From Symsagittifera roscoffensis (Eukaryota > Xenacoelomorpha > Acoela > Convolutidae), in NCBI RefSeq assembly GCF_963678635.1, contig NC_087062.1, forward strand, positions 82,980,012 through 83,044,011: a stretch of DNA of 64,000 bases, given 5' to 3'. Positions 51,787-59,966 of the stretch are shown piece after piece. Position 1 is the first letter of the stretch; each line of letters starts with the position of its first letter. A program made the translations under genes and the position numbers. The notes beneath the pieces are model-generated. The model made no database searches. It saw nothing but the letters and a program-made list of their open reading frames with translations, and had not been told where the DNA came from.

Positions 51787-53103
51787 TTAGGTCATAAGAG
51801 TGTTTTTGGTAATTTTTCTATCTGAACGCACATAAACTGTTGATGCACGCTCTCCCATAAACAATAACTCGACGTTATTACCGAGACCTGCGTCAAACTT
51901 GAGTTCGAGCGAAATAGTGCAATTGGTCAATTCAGGATGAATAAAATCGTGTGAAGCCTCCTGAGTAGACGTGAGATCAAAAGCCATAATATAATGATTA
52001 TCATAATTAGCGAGACTGATTCCATGACTAGTGTTTAAAACAAAATCAAGAGCCTCAAGCGTATTGTAATAAATTCTTTTATTGTCTGATGTTGAGATGG
52101 GAGTTCCGGCAATGGGTAGACCGTTTCTGTACACAATGATCTCATTCAACCCAAATTTCTGGTAATGAAAAGGGTTTGTTCTATTAGTACCCAAATATGC
52201 TTCGTTTATGCTCATTGCTACTATCATTCTTCGAACAGGTTCTTTTGCAAAAACATCCTCTTGTCGCCAGCTTTGTACTCCTGCAGTTGCGAGAAACGTT
52301 TTTGGTACTACTTCGATGTAATTGTAAATTGCCGGGTTCTTCAACAAAGTTTTTTCTATTGATGAGAGAACATAGTCAGTCACAGTCATCTTTCTGACAT
52401 AGAGGTTAGCTTCGATTATTTGGACCTTGTAGTGTTTAGCTGCATCTTCAGATATGACAACAAAATCATTAGGAGAACGTCTAAGAGACAATCTTATTGT
52501 CACACCGCTAAGTAGATGCTTGTCACACGACAAAAAGTCGCAAGCAATTTTACCAAACAGCTTCAGCTCGCTCGAGGCCGCAACGAGACCTTTACGCTCC
52601 GTAACATCATCAGCTCTCCTTCCAGCACCGTCAATGGCTGATGGATTTTCTTCATAATAATAACCTTGACAAGCCAACCATGTTTTCTTGGCATCATTAC
52701 CGTATGAAAACTCGGTCTCAATAAAGCTTTTATGGGCAAAATTAGCATTGGTAGTTGATATTTTTTCACCATTCAGAGACAGTGTACACTCAGAAAATAA
52801 TGAAGATAAAGGATTGTTAACAAAATACGGTTTATCTCTGTTTGCCGCCTCTGTAGCATGCGTTCGAAGCACGTTTCCATTGCTTCGAACAATTCGTGCA
52901 ACTATTTCCAAACGAGTACGTTGAAGATCGATGAAATTATTTCTGTCGCCGAGTACTTCAAACTCGAGCATAGGACCATCAGGAGAGTAGGAAGGTCCAA
53001 TTTTTTGGGTGAATGCATTTTCAAAAGTGACAAGTAAAGGCGGTTTCTCAAATAAGTCCAAGGAGCTGTGAGTTGCTTCACTCGGGATTAAATTAGAAAT
53101 CAT
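51787..53103 (-). CDS. MCP: Major capsid protein, double jelly roll (438 aa)
   Basis: Position and motifs match the Polinton major capsid protein: an early strand LEFEVLGDRNNFIDLQRTRL, then NNPLSSLFSECTLSLNGE, IETEFSYG and GYYYEE, and a second jelly-roll half with RRMIVAMSINEAYLG and a late IIVYRNGLPI strand. This fold builds the icosahedral shell. It sits between PRO and the core-like gene, in the same order as other Polintons. The stop codon TAA at 51787 lies just before PRO. Confidence 0.88.
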   Translation of the reverse strand: MISNLIPSEATHSSLDLFEKPPLLVTFENAFTQKIGPSYSPDGPMLEFEVLGDRNNFIDLQRTRLEIVARIVRSNGNVLRTHATEAANRDKPYFVNNPLSSLFSECTLSLNGEKISTTNANFAHKSFIETEFSYGNDAKKTWLACQGYYYEENPSAIDGAGRRADDVTERKGLVAASSELKLFGKIACDFLSCDKHLLSGVTIRLSLRRSPNDFVVISEDAAKHYKVQIIEANLYVRKMTVTDYVLSSIEKTLLKNPAIYNYIEVVPKTFLATAGVQSWRQEDVFAKEPVRRMIVAMSINEAYLGTNRTNPFHYQKFGLNEIIVYRNGLPIAGTPISTSDNKRIYYNTLEALDFVLNTSHGISLANYDNHYIMAFDLTSTQEASHDFIHPELTNCTISLELKFDAGLGNNVELLFMGERASTVYVRSDRKITKNTLMT

Positions 53104-53500
53104 TTTTAACCCTTGTAAAGAAATCGGAGCGACTTCTCTGTGCAGTTCGTTTTCTGGGAATGACGCGTCTCGTTTTTCGTTTAAACGCCGTCGTTCTTTT
53201 CGGATGACTTTTCCGAGATCTACTTCCTCCTCCTACTTGCTTTTTGATTGTTTTTCTAACGGTGCTTTTGAGTGCCTGCTTAGGACTTTTTCTTTTTGTT
53301 GCAACTTCTATCAGTTCTGGAGCTGCCTGAAGAAGTAGTTCTTTTCCGATTTTTTTAGCCGCGGGTATCACAAATTTTCGAGCCAGTGGAAGTGCGACTC
53401 TTCCTATTCCCAAGGCTAATGCACCGAAGCCACTGCCTCGTTGTCTATAATGCCCCGAGAAATGTGGTAGGTTTGCTTGGTTGTGGTAATATGAATCCAT
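53093..53500 (-). CDS. Core/pVI-like small basic capsid protein (135 aa)
   Basis: From the ATG at about 53500 (the frame extends to a TTG further up) the protein has a glycine-rich start (HYRQRGSGFGALALG), an amphipathic helix and a highly basic tail rich in Lys and Arg. Proteins of this shape next to the capsid gene in Polintons resemble adenovirus core or membrane-lytic minor proteins. It overlaps the start of the major capsid gene by 11 bases. Function is inferred from position and composition. Confidence 0.65.
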   Translation of the reverse strand: MDSYYHNQANLPHFSGHYRQRGSGFGALALGIGRVALPLARKFVIPAAKKIGKELLLQAAPELIEVATKRKSPKQALKSTVRKTIKKQVGGGSRSRKSHPKRTTAFKRKTRRVIPRKRTAQRSRSDFFTRVKNDF

Positions 53501-53505
53501 TTTGA

Positions 53506-54399
53506 TCAATTGCTAAACTTTTGAAATTTCAAAGTCAGAACAACTTTTCCCCCTCCAGCGAAAGGAACAAGTCCTCCAGTTTCTGTGCGCAAGTTCACAG
53601 AAATATTGGAAATATTATTGACCAAAAGTTTTTTAAAATCCAAATTACTAAACACTTTACGATGATTCGGTTCAATTGTACATGCGTAACCGTTTTTCAC
53701 TCGACGATTTGTATCAATGACTCGTAAAAGGGGTGCTTTTGTGTCTCCGACTATTTGACAATGAATTATGTCCAGATAAATAAACATAAGCTGAGTACCA
53801 GCGCATACATCAACGGGATAGTCAGCAATAAGATCTTGGGTAGAGAATGTGCTATGTTTCGTGCTTCCTTGTTTGTAACCTATATGATAACCAGTTCCAT
53901 CTCTGACGCCTTTGAATCCAAGTAGACTAGGAATTTGCGGGCTTGAAAAAGTTATACCTTCCCAATAATGCAGCCATAAGGAAAGATGTTTGGTTATTGG
54001 ATCTATTACGTAATCCAATTTCTCTAATTCTGTCTTTCGACGAATCTCGTCCAGTATTTGATCAATGCTCGTATATTCTCCTTTTGTTATTTTTGCTGTT
54101 TCTCCAAGGTAAGGTCTGGAAATCTTGTCTTTCTCAACTTTCATGCTTGCTATAACCCGATCTTTTTTGTAGTACACAATGTTGTTGTCAGTTACGTTGT
54201 TTATCTGAGTAGGGAAGGTAATTTCTGTAACTGCTACTCTCCATTCACCTTGCAAATTTATTTCTTCACTCAGGAGATTTTTGAAGTTGGCCAGAGTGTT
54301 ATCTTTAAAAACGTTCATTGATGCAGATGAAACTAGGGTAATTGTGAAGGAAGGGGGAACATTATGGGTGAAAAGGCTGTCGGAAGTGCCCTCAGTCAT
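53506..54399 (-). CDS. Minor capsid protein, single jelly roll / penton-like (297 aa)
   Basis: The N-terminal strand pattern FTITLVSSASMNVFKDNT, the INLQGEWRVAVTEITFP strand and the C-terminal RTETGGLVPFAGG followed by VVLTLKF fit the Polinton minor capsid (PX/penton) family, which forms the capsid vertices. The ORF is complete from ATG 54399, which overlaps the integrase stop by eight bases, and it is followed closely by the core-like gene. Confidence 0.83.
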   Translation of the reverse strand: MTEGTSDSLFTHNVPPSFTITLVSSASMNVFKDNTLANFKNLLSEEINLQGEWRVAVTEITFPTQINNVTDNNIVYYKKDRVIASMKVEKDKISRPYLGETAKITKGEYTSIDQILDEIRRKTELEKLDYVIDPITKHLSLWLHYWEGITFSSPQIPSLLGFKGVRDGTGYHIGYKQGSTKHSTFSTQDLIADYPVDVCAGTQLMFIYLDIIHCQIVGDTKAPLLRVIDTNRRVKNGYACTIEPNHRKVFSNLDFKKLLVNNISNISVNLRTETGGLVPFAGGGKVVLTLKFQKFSN

Positions 54400-55612
54400 G
54401 ATTGTCCTTCTCCAGAACGCGAATCAGTTCAGACTCGTAAAATTTTCCCTCAATCGGTTCTCTGTTAGAATCAATCAAATTGTATTTTGGGGGATTTCGT
54501 GTTGGTATGTCAAAAACTTCAAACACTTCATCGGTGAACGATTGTTTGTAACCCTTGCGAAAACGTATGTCTACTTTGGCAAGTCTAACATAATCACCAA
54601 CATAAAGCTTTGGACGTCGAACTAACTTCAAAGACTGTTCTGCTCTTAATGAAATCAGGCGAGGAACATCTTTTTTAGTTACTTTATTTGGTGCAAGATT
54701 TGTGACACGATTTGTTCTCGAATTAATTGCATTGACAAAATCTTGCAATTTGTCAATGTATGAGTAAGTCCATTTATCCTCCAAGTACTTATAAATAAGA
54801 TTTTTCAAGGAACGGATATTTCTCTCAGCGAATGCGGACTTTTTCTCGCTCTCTGTGCTATATGTGTTTATGCCTTTCTTTTTACATAATGCTTCGAAGG
54901 ACCCTTTAAACTCTGTGCCCTTGTCCACCCATACTTTTTCCGGTTGTTTTGTCGTTATCATTAGTTTGAACGCTTCTGCTGTTGTAGTAGCATACTTTGA
55001 TTTCAAGGGTTGCACTCTGAGATAGCGGGACATGCAGTCAACTGCAACAAGCAGATACTTAACATCATGGTTGTACTGGGCAAGTTTATCAACAAAGGCC
55101 AGATCTAATGACCAGATTTCGTCGATATCGTAAACTATGACCTTGAGTCGCGGCGTTTTTCGGATCACAGTTCGATATTTCGTGTAAGCAGGTTCAGTAT
55201 GAAGGAAATGTTTAACTTTCTTTCGCGACAAATTGCTTGCTTTTATCAAGTTGTTCACACTACCAAATAACGCGGGACCTTTGTCACTGTATTTAGTTTT
55301 CAACAATTTTTCTTCAATCTTGGTAATTTTCCCATTGTTTCGTTTGCGCCTTCGTCTTTTCTGACGTTGGAGAATCTGAATCGTTATGGGGCGTTCCGTA
55401 TGAGTCAGAGCCTTCTTGTGACTCTTTTTCACGTTTTTGGTTTTGGGTTTTTCTATTACCGCTGAGACTTTTTCGTTTGTGTTTTTTACTTCTCTTAAGG
55501 TTTGCACTACTTTTTTCCTGCCAAGTGGGCGACGTTGAGCGGGTTCTTGAGAATCCGGGTTCTCGTTTCTCTTGAGCGTTAATAGGCGCTGACTGAACCG
55601 CGTGTTTGGCAT
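54392..55612 (-). CDS. INT: Retroviral-type integrase, INT (406 aa)
   Basis: The DDE core is Asp170 (WSLDLAFVD), Asp230 (VWVDKGTEF) and Glu263 (FAERNIRSL), with HFLHTEPAYTKY before it and an SH3-like C-terminal part beginning LYVGDYVRL. Polinton integrase cuts and joins the element with 6-bp target duplications, as seen here. The first 100 residues are basic and overlap the next gene (55314-56174) in another frame, so translation could also begin further in. The overlap region codes arginine-rich RQKRRRRKRNN here. Confidence 0.93.
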   Translation of the reverse strand: MPNTRFSQRLLTLKRNENPDSQEPAQRRPLGRKKVVQTLREVKNTNEKVSAVIEKPKTKNVKKSHKKALTHTERPITIQILQRQKRRRRKRNNGKITKIEEKLLKTKYSDKGPALFGSVNNLIKASNLSRKKVKHFLHTEPAYTKYRTVIRKTPRLKVIVYDIDEIWSLDLAFVDKLAQYNHDVKYLLVAVDCMSRYLRVQPLKSKYATTTAEAFKLMITTKQPEKVWVDKGTEFKGSFEALCKKKGINTYSTESEKKSAFAERNIRSLKNLIYKYLEDKWTYSYIDKLQDFVNAINSRTNRVTNLAPNKVTKKDVPRLISLRAEQSLKLVRRPKLYVGDYVRLAKVDIRFRKGYKQSFTDEVFEVFDIPTRNPPKYNLIDSNREPIEGKFYESELIRVLEKDNHD

Positions 55613-56174
55613 TTCGATTTATTACCAGGTTTTCATTCAAGTTGAGAGCAGTTAAAATGTTAATGAACGCCGGATTGTGTAATTTTTTCGTTGGTTGTTG
55701 TATGTCGTATAAAAATATTGTAGCTTTAAGTCCTGTTGGTACTTTATCTACATATATCACCTCATTGTCACGGTTTATGGTTACTCTTTCTGAATTTTCT
55801 ATGATTTCAAGTACGGTTTTTGCTCTAACAAATTTTTTGTCTTCTAAAACTTGTAACTGTGCTAAAATGCTTTCGGTCTGTCTATTGTGTTTCTCTTCTA
55901 GTATTTCGTCTTTAACACGTTCGACCGGTACTTCTTCATCGTCCGTTAACAGTTTAAGCTGTTCTTGTTGGGGCTCAACATTATCCGTAAATGTTTCCTT
56001 CGTTGCAGTAGTCTTACTAGTTTGTGGAAGTAATTGGGGTCTAAGCCGGTTAAGATAGGACAGTTGAGCATTTTTATGTTTAATATTATTATCACGAAGA
56101 ACACGTGCAGCATGTGGCTGCTCTTTAACATATAAGTGTTTCGGAATTAGAATGAATTCTTCAGCAGTCATCAT
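55314..56174 (-). CDS. Conserved Polinton protein of unknown function (about 286 aa)
   Basis: The ATG is at 56174, its A shared with the stop codon of the upstream gene (TAATG). The first part (EEFILIPKHLYVKEQPHAAR and YLNRLRP) looks like an ordered domain often seen next to ATPase and integrase in Polintons; the last 100 residues are Lys/Ser/Glu-rich and low in complexity, encoded where the integrase start overlaps in another frame. I do not know its function. The track-extended TTG start upstream is unlikely to be used. Confidence 0.65.
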   Translation of the reverse strand: MMTAEEFILIPKHLYVKEQPHAARVLRDNNIKHKNAQLSYLNRLRPQLLPQTSKTTATKETFTDNVEPQQEQLKLLTDDEEVPVERVKDEILEEKHNRQTESILAQLQVLEDKKFVRAKTVLEIIENSERVTINRDNEVIYVDKVPTGLKATIFLYDIQQPTKKLHNPAFINILTALNLNENLVINRNAKHAVQSAPINAQEKREPGFSRTRSTSPTWQEKSSANLKRSKKHKRKSLSGNRKTQNQKREKESQEGSDSYGTPHNDSDSPTSEKTKAQTKQWENYQD

Positions 56175-56479
56175 TAAGTTGTGAGGTACTTGTAACAAAA
56201 ATAAAGTATTTGTCGAACTAAATGGAAGCCTTCTTTACTTAAAATAATCGCACGTTTTTTGACAGCACTGGTTTTTGGAGTTATTAAGTATTTGTATGCT
56301 GTCTCGAATCGTTCGATGTTTGCGATTTTAACGGGTACGTTTCCATTGACTACATTGAGCAAACATTCACAAATAAGGGTTATGATCTCACGATTTGAAG
56401 TTTTTCTAATTAATCTTCTTAGCTGGTCAGGTTTCAGTTGTACCATATGCCGCAGAATAGATAAGTTTTTCTTTTTCAT
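56174..56479 (-). CDS. Small basic helical Polinton protein (101 aa)
   Basis: A short, Lys/Arg-rich, mostly helical protein with LRRLIRKTSNREIITLICEC and a final EGFHLVRQIL segment. Short proteins of this pattern (resembling the adenovirus-like LO8 group of Polintons) recur beside the ATPase gene. It overlaps the ATPase end by 53 bases and hands over to the next gene with a TAATG overlap. Confidence 0.65.
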   Translation of the reverse strand: MKKKNLSILRHMVQLKPDQLRRLIRKTSNREIITLICECLLNVVNGNVPVKIANIERFETAYKYLITPKTSAVKKRAIILSKEGFHLVRQILYFCYKYLTT

Positions 56480-57128
56480 TTGTGATTGGAGTAGTTTCTG
56501 CTTCAGATAAGGGTAAATAAAAAACTGTTGGCCCAGGTGGTGTGATATTTGAACAATATCTCAAACAATCTGATGTACGGGGGTCCAAGTCGATTAGAAG
56601 ATGTCCAAAAGAGTCTCTGGTAGCTAATTCGTAACAGTTTCTCAAAAATTTTGATACATTCAATTGTCTTCCTAGTAGATCTAGTTGCTGAACGTCGCGA
56701 GGCGATTTGAACAGAATGATGTGTGAAGTGTTCAAATCAATCGTACGCGACCATCGACTTTGTTGAAACAAGTTATGCTTAACATATATTACATCTATCC
56801 CTCTATGTCTACCCGCTGTCGCTAACCTAACAAATTCCTTGTCATTATAGATGTCTTCACATGAATCATCGAAAACTAGAAGAACATTTTCTAATTTTCT
56901 CACAGATTCGAATCCGTCGAATTTCTTGAACTCCACATTCACTTCGCGAGAAGACACTTTTTCTGAGAATGCAGGTTGCATCTCTTTGTAAAGATATAGA
57001 ACGGTTCCAAATTTAGGGTAAAAAGTATTTCCCATCAGAAGTTTCAAAATTAACTCAGTTTTCCCGGATCCTGAAGGTCCCACTATCGCCATAAAAATTA
57101 TTGTCGAAGTATCAATCACTTTATTCAT
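56427..57128 (-). CDS. ATP: Genome-packaging ATPase, FtsK/HerA type (about 233 aa)
   Basis: Walker A GPSGSGKT (residues 17-24) and Walker B VLLVFDD (about 82-88) are intact, followed by AGRHRGIDVIYVKHN and a sensor-like HIILFKSPR. This family pumps DNA into capsids of Polintons and their viral relatives. ATG 57128 is chosen because it overlaps the preceding gene as ATGA; the frame is open upstream only through a non-ATG start. The 3' end overlaps the small basic gene. Confidence 0.92.
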   Translation of the reverse strand: MNKVIDTSTIIFMAIVGPSGSGKTELILKLLMGNTFYPKFGTVLYLYKEMQPAFSEKVSSREVNVEFKKFDGFESVRKLENVLLVFDDSCEDIYNDKEFVRLATAGRHRGIDVIYVKHNLFQQSRWSRTIDLNTSHIILFKSPRDVQQLDLLGRQLNVSKFLRNCYELATRDSFGHLLIDLDPRTSDCLRYCSNITPPGPTVFYLPLSEAETTPITNEKEKLIYSAAYGTTET

Positions 57129-57409
57129 ATTCTTGGGTTTGGTAGTACGTAACCAACCAAGCCTGATAAAATCGAGAACCAAACTGACGTTTCTTCGCAA
57201 CTTAATTTAGTGAAAGAAAGTTTGAGAATGCAGAAAGTTAGTAAAATTAGAATTACTACCATTTGCGCAACAAAAACTACTTCAGACCTTGGCAAAGTTA
57301 CATTGTTACAAAACTTCCATGATTTTTTTTCACTGTTTGTCTCGTTATAAACAAACTCTGTTACTAATGTTGCGTCAGGTTCATCTACTGCTGTTGTTGC
57401 TTCTGACAT
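57125..57409 (-). CDS. Small membrane protein with two transmembrane segments (94 aa)
   Basis: Residues 44-63 (VVFVAQMVVILILLTFC...) and about 76-89 (WFSILSGLVGYVLP) are hydrophobic, and it ends PNPRI. A protein of this form sits directly before the packaging ATPase in many Polintons. The stop overlaps the ATPase start as ATGA. Likely located in a membrane or virion-associated; role unknown. Confidence 0.75.
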   Translation of the reverse strand: MSEATTAVDEPDATLVTEFVYNETNSEKKSWKFCNNVTLPRSEVVFVAQMVVILILLTFCILKLSFTKLSCEETSVWFSILSGLVGYVLPNPRI

Positions 57410-57481
57410 TTGAGAAACTATTTGTTCTACAGACTGTGTTAGACTTTTTCTCTCTGTGAATGAAGCTTGTAAAAATTTAAA

Positions 57482-57736
57482 TTACTTTTGAGAACAGTAA
57501 AAAATTTCATAACGTGTGAAATCTCTATCATTTATGTCATGCATTTCTAAAACAAAGTTTGCTGGGATATTTGCAGTTTTTTTGTAGTACATTATTTTCT
57601 TCACAGTATCCTCTTTCACAATCGTCTTAATCTCATCTGGCAATTCACTGCTGTTTAGATCCATCTGAACTCCTGGCTGACGTTTGGGTACTAAGACTAG
57701 TTCGGGAAGATATACTCCTCGCTTGCTGGCTAACAT
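57482..57736 (-). CDS. Unknown small protein overlapping an upstream frame (84 aa)
   Basis: From ATG 57736 it continues to 57482; the frame is also open upstream to 57778 through a TTG. It overlaps the end of the 113-aa ORF at 57645-57986 in another frame. Either two overlapping genes or one gene with a frameshift is possible. The sequence (VYLPELVLVPKRQ, FVLEMHDINDRDF) is not recognised. Confidence 0.45.
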   Translation of the reverse strand: MLASKRGVYLPELVLVPKRQPGVQMDLNSSELPDEIKTIVKEDTVKKIMYYKKTANIPANFVLEMHDINDRDFTRYEIFYCSQK

Positions 57737-57986
57737 TTCTGATAAACTTGAATCTCTGGAAGTATACAAATTGATCAATAACTGGAAAAAACCTCTTCAA
57801 CGTAGACAACTCTTCTTCGGAAATTATTATTTGCTCCTTCCTCTGAACAATTTGGCCACTACAATCAATACGCTCTATTCTCGTTAATGAAATTTTAATA
57901 TCACCCTCTGGAGTCATCCACGCACAAAGCATTGAATTTGGTGATAGGTATGTCTCCACTTTCGCTGATCTCTCGCTGTTGTTCAT
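57645..57986 (-). CDS. Unknown small Polinton protein (113 aa)
   Basis: Starts at ATG 57986 and overlaps the end of the 189-aa upstream gene by 86 bases. Its first half (ICAWMTP-like and IKISLTRIERIDC) is ordered; the last 25 residues are Ser/Arg-rich, as expected where a second frame is coded. Function not recognised. Confidence 0.45.
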   Translation of the reverse strand: MNNSERSAKVETYLSPNSMLCAWMTPEGDIKISLTRIERIDCSGQIVQRKEQIIISEEELSTLKRFFPVIDQFVYFQRFKFIRNVSQQARSISSRTSLSTQTSARSSDGSKQQ

Positions 57987-58470
57987 TTTTCAACCAATCA
58001 TAAAAAACCTTGGTTTTCTTCAGGGCACAATGATTCCTGGAGTTGTAATGTGGAATATGTTTATTGCAACTTGGATAATTTTTAAAATATAAGTTTTCAA
58101 GCCGAGGACAGCCCAAATCATCTAGGTTTTCAATCTTTCGGTCCAAGTACTTGGCCAAAAATTCTGTCTTTTCTTTTCCTTTAGCGTAAAAAACGGCACC
58201 GGGATTTCTCAGCACAAAACTCTGAAGTATTTGATTCAAGTTTATGTAAAGATAATCACCGTTTTCCCAATGGAGACCGTGTAAATAATTTGTTAACCAG
58301 TTGTAAGCTTTTTGTTCAAGCTTTGGTAGTATATTGAAATTCACTGGAGGTAGGAAAATGAGTCGATCGCTGTAGTCTGAAGTTGTTATTGCTAATTCTT
58401 TAACCACAAAGGCGTTTTTCTTGTAACGAAAGCCTTCCACGTCAAGCACAACTGATCTCTCGCCTAGCAT
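57901..58470 (-). CDS. Polinton protein with DxE and KELA motifs, RNase-H-fold nuclease candidate (189 aa)
   Basis: Begins VVLDVEGF and continues with FVVKELAI, then a HGLHWENG segment, FYAKGKEKTEFL and a Cys/His-rich end (CNKHIPHYNSRNHC). A conserved Asp-x-Glu at the start plus a later lysine-rich motif resembles DEDD-type exonucleases of the RNase H fold. I have seen this pattern as an unnamed family in invertebrate repeats, but the catalytic role is inference. ATG 58470 overlaps the upstream stop by seven bases. Confidence 0.55.
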   Translation of the reverse strand: MLGERSVVLDVEGFRYKKNAFVVKELAITTSDYSDRLIFLPPVNFNILPKLEQKAYNWLTNYLHGLHWENGDYLYINLNQILQSFVLRNPGAVFYAKGKEKTEFLAKYLDRKIENLDDLGCPRLENLYFKNYPSCNKHIPHYNSRNHCALKKTKVFYDWLKNEQQREISESGDIPITKFNALCVDDSRG

Positions 58471-58898
58471 TCTAGTAAATGATAAACTTCTGGTTTTTTC
58501 AACTTAATGAAAAGGCAGAACGCTATTCCACTCAAATGTCCCAATAAGCTGTTGTTACAGTTCCAGGGCAACATGTAACAGTACGTGGGACCCTGTTGAT
58601 AAAATTCGTGTATAAATCCGGCCGCATCGTGCAAAATAGCGTGCAATCGTAAAATTTTGGAATTTTTCAAGTATTTGTCCAAGGAAGAGTTATCAATACC
58701 AATCAAGCCACCATAAGGTCTCAACTTAATTAAAATGTCGTAGTTAAGGTTATCAGAACTAACAAAAAACGGAGAACATGCAGCTAGAAAATAGTTGCGT
58801 CGGTTAGAATTATCAGGATAAGTTTGTTTCAAATACGTATAAATTTCGTGAATTATTTTCAAATCAATAGGAGTTACTCTGCTTTTTTGCAATTTCAT
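58464..58898 (-). CDS. Unknown Polinton protein with LHDAAGF motif (144 aa)
   Basis: Complete ORF from ATG 58898. The conserved-looking stretch HAILHDAAGFIHEFYQQGPT is followed by YCYMLP, and the C-terminal part LLGHLSGIAFCLFIKL is hydrophobic. It overlaps both neighbours (35 bases with the gene before, seven with the gene after), fitting one transcription unit. Function unknown. Confidence 0.6.
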   Translation of the reverse strand: MKLQKSRVTPIDLKIIHEIYTYLKQTYPDNSNRRNYFLAACSPFFVSSDNLNYDILIKLRPYGGLIGIDNSSLDKYLKNSKILRLHAILHDAAGFIHEFYQQGPTYCYMLPWNCNNSLLGHLSGIAFCLFIKLKKPEVYHLLEC

Positions 58899-59433
58899 TA
58901 TTTATTTTTTCCAACACCTCTCCAACCTGCTGAATTTCAAGCCAGTGGAAATAAAAGTGACCTTGCAAATACCATTTAGTCTCATTAAGATAACGGTGGT
59001 AAATAATTAAATAAACCACCGGAAGTTTTTTGTATTTTGATAGCTTGTTGAAACATAGACGGATTTTTCTCTCCAAGTCTTTATCAACCCTTTTTGAGGT
59101 AAAATCAAACGAATAGTCGAATACGTTTTCATAATCAGCAAAATTCAAATCGCTCACAGTACCATACTGATGTTTTGTAGAAATGCACCAAGAGATTTGT
59201 TGAAGCTCACTCAAATAAAATTGTTCTTTGAATATTAACTCGTATTCTTTCTTTGAAATTTCCTTTGCCCTTTCGAGGAAGACGACGTAGCGTTCATTAC
59301 TAAATTTGAAAAATGAGTTTTTTTCTGCGGTTGAAAACACTCTTAATTGTAAATGTTCATTATCAATATCTTCAGTACACCAAGTTCCCTCTAATTTCAT
59401 TTTTCTTATTTCAAAATTTGTCAAATTTATCAT
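58864..59433 (-). CDS. Unknown first gene of the Polinton minus-strand block (189 aa)
   Basis: Starts at ATG 59433, nearest the right terminal repeat, so it is the first gene of the morphogenesis block. It contains KLEGTWCTEDID near the start and a tryptophan-rich WYLQGHFYFHWLE stretch near the end. No domain is recognised. The end overlaps the next gene by 35 bases. Confidence 0.6.
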   Translation of the reverse strand: MINLTNFEIRKMKLEGTWCTEDIDNEHLQLRVFSTAEKNSFFKFSNERYVVFLERAKEISKKEYELIFKEQFYLSELQQISWCISTKHQYGTVSDLNFADYENVFDYSFDFTSKRVDKDLERKIRLCFNKLSKYKKLPVVYLIIYHRYLNETKWYLQGHFYFHWLEIQQVGEVLEKINNEIAKKQSNSY

Positions 59434-59718
59434 TTGGTATATTTTGCCCAGAAACGGCCGCCGCCTTTTGAGAGTAATTTCAATTTACTGCCTTTTCACC
59501 ATAAAATTTAGGTCATGTTAAGGAATTAGTTTACTGCTGCCAACAGTTAAGCTACGCTGCCAAATTGGCCGGCGCATTTTTATTATATACCATAAAAGTC
59601 AATTCCCCGTTCACTAACAAATTTCAACTAGGTCGAAAGTTCATTTGCCCGAAACAAATATAACAATTAATATGATTCATATAATTAACCAGGACCAATA
59701 ATTAGGACCCCAAAAATT

Positions 59719-59960
59719 GGAATTAGAAAGAATTTTGTATCGTGTCCCTTGTTGTTAAGTTAAACTTAGCAAGATCCTAAGTAGGGGGTCTTCTGCTTTT
59801 TAGGTGGAAAATTTCTTTCGTTTACAAAATCCTAGGATGAGGGTCCTCCAAAAAATTAAGGAACCCTTTCCTAGGATTTTGCTTTACGTGAGGACCCCCC
59901 CCCCCCCTTAGGAAGGACCCCCCCCCCCCCTTAGGATCCGGGACACGATACAATACTACT
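59719..59960 (-). repeat. Right terminal inverted repeat (about 242 bp)
   Basis: Reverse complement of 46220-46460 with scattered differences. It contains two C-runs of 11 or more, and its inner end (TTGTATCGTGTCCCTTG) is an inverted copy of its outer end, as on the left. Confidence 0.9.
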
Positions 59961-59966
59961 AATTCC
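59961..59966. other. Right target-site duplication AATTCC
   Basis: Identical to 46214-46219; directly follows the terminal ACTACT. Confidence 0.9.

Larger units (their letters stand above)
46220..59960 (-). mobile_element. Maverick/Polinton DNA transposon, 13.7 kb
   Basis: The element starts AGTATTATTGTATCG and ends with the reverse complement of AGTAGTATTGTATCG, with exact 6-bp target duplications. It encodes the Polinton set: retroviral-type integrase, FtsK/HerA-type packaging ATPase, adenovirus-type cysteine protease, double-jelly-roll major capsid protein, minor capsid protein and remains of protein-primed family B polymerase. Most genes are on the minus strand; two are on the plus strand. 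Termini are intact and most ORFs are open, but the polymerase has lost its central part, so this copy probably needs help to replicate. Confidence 0.96.
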
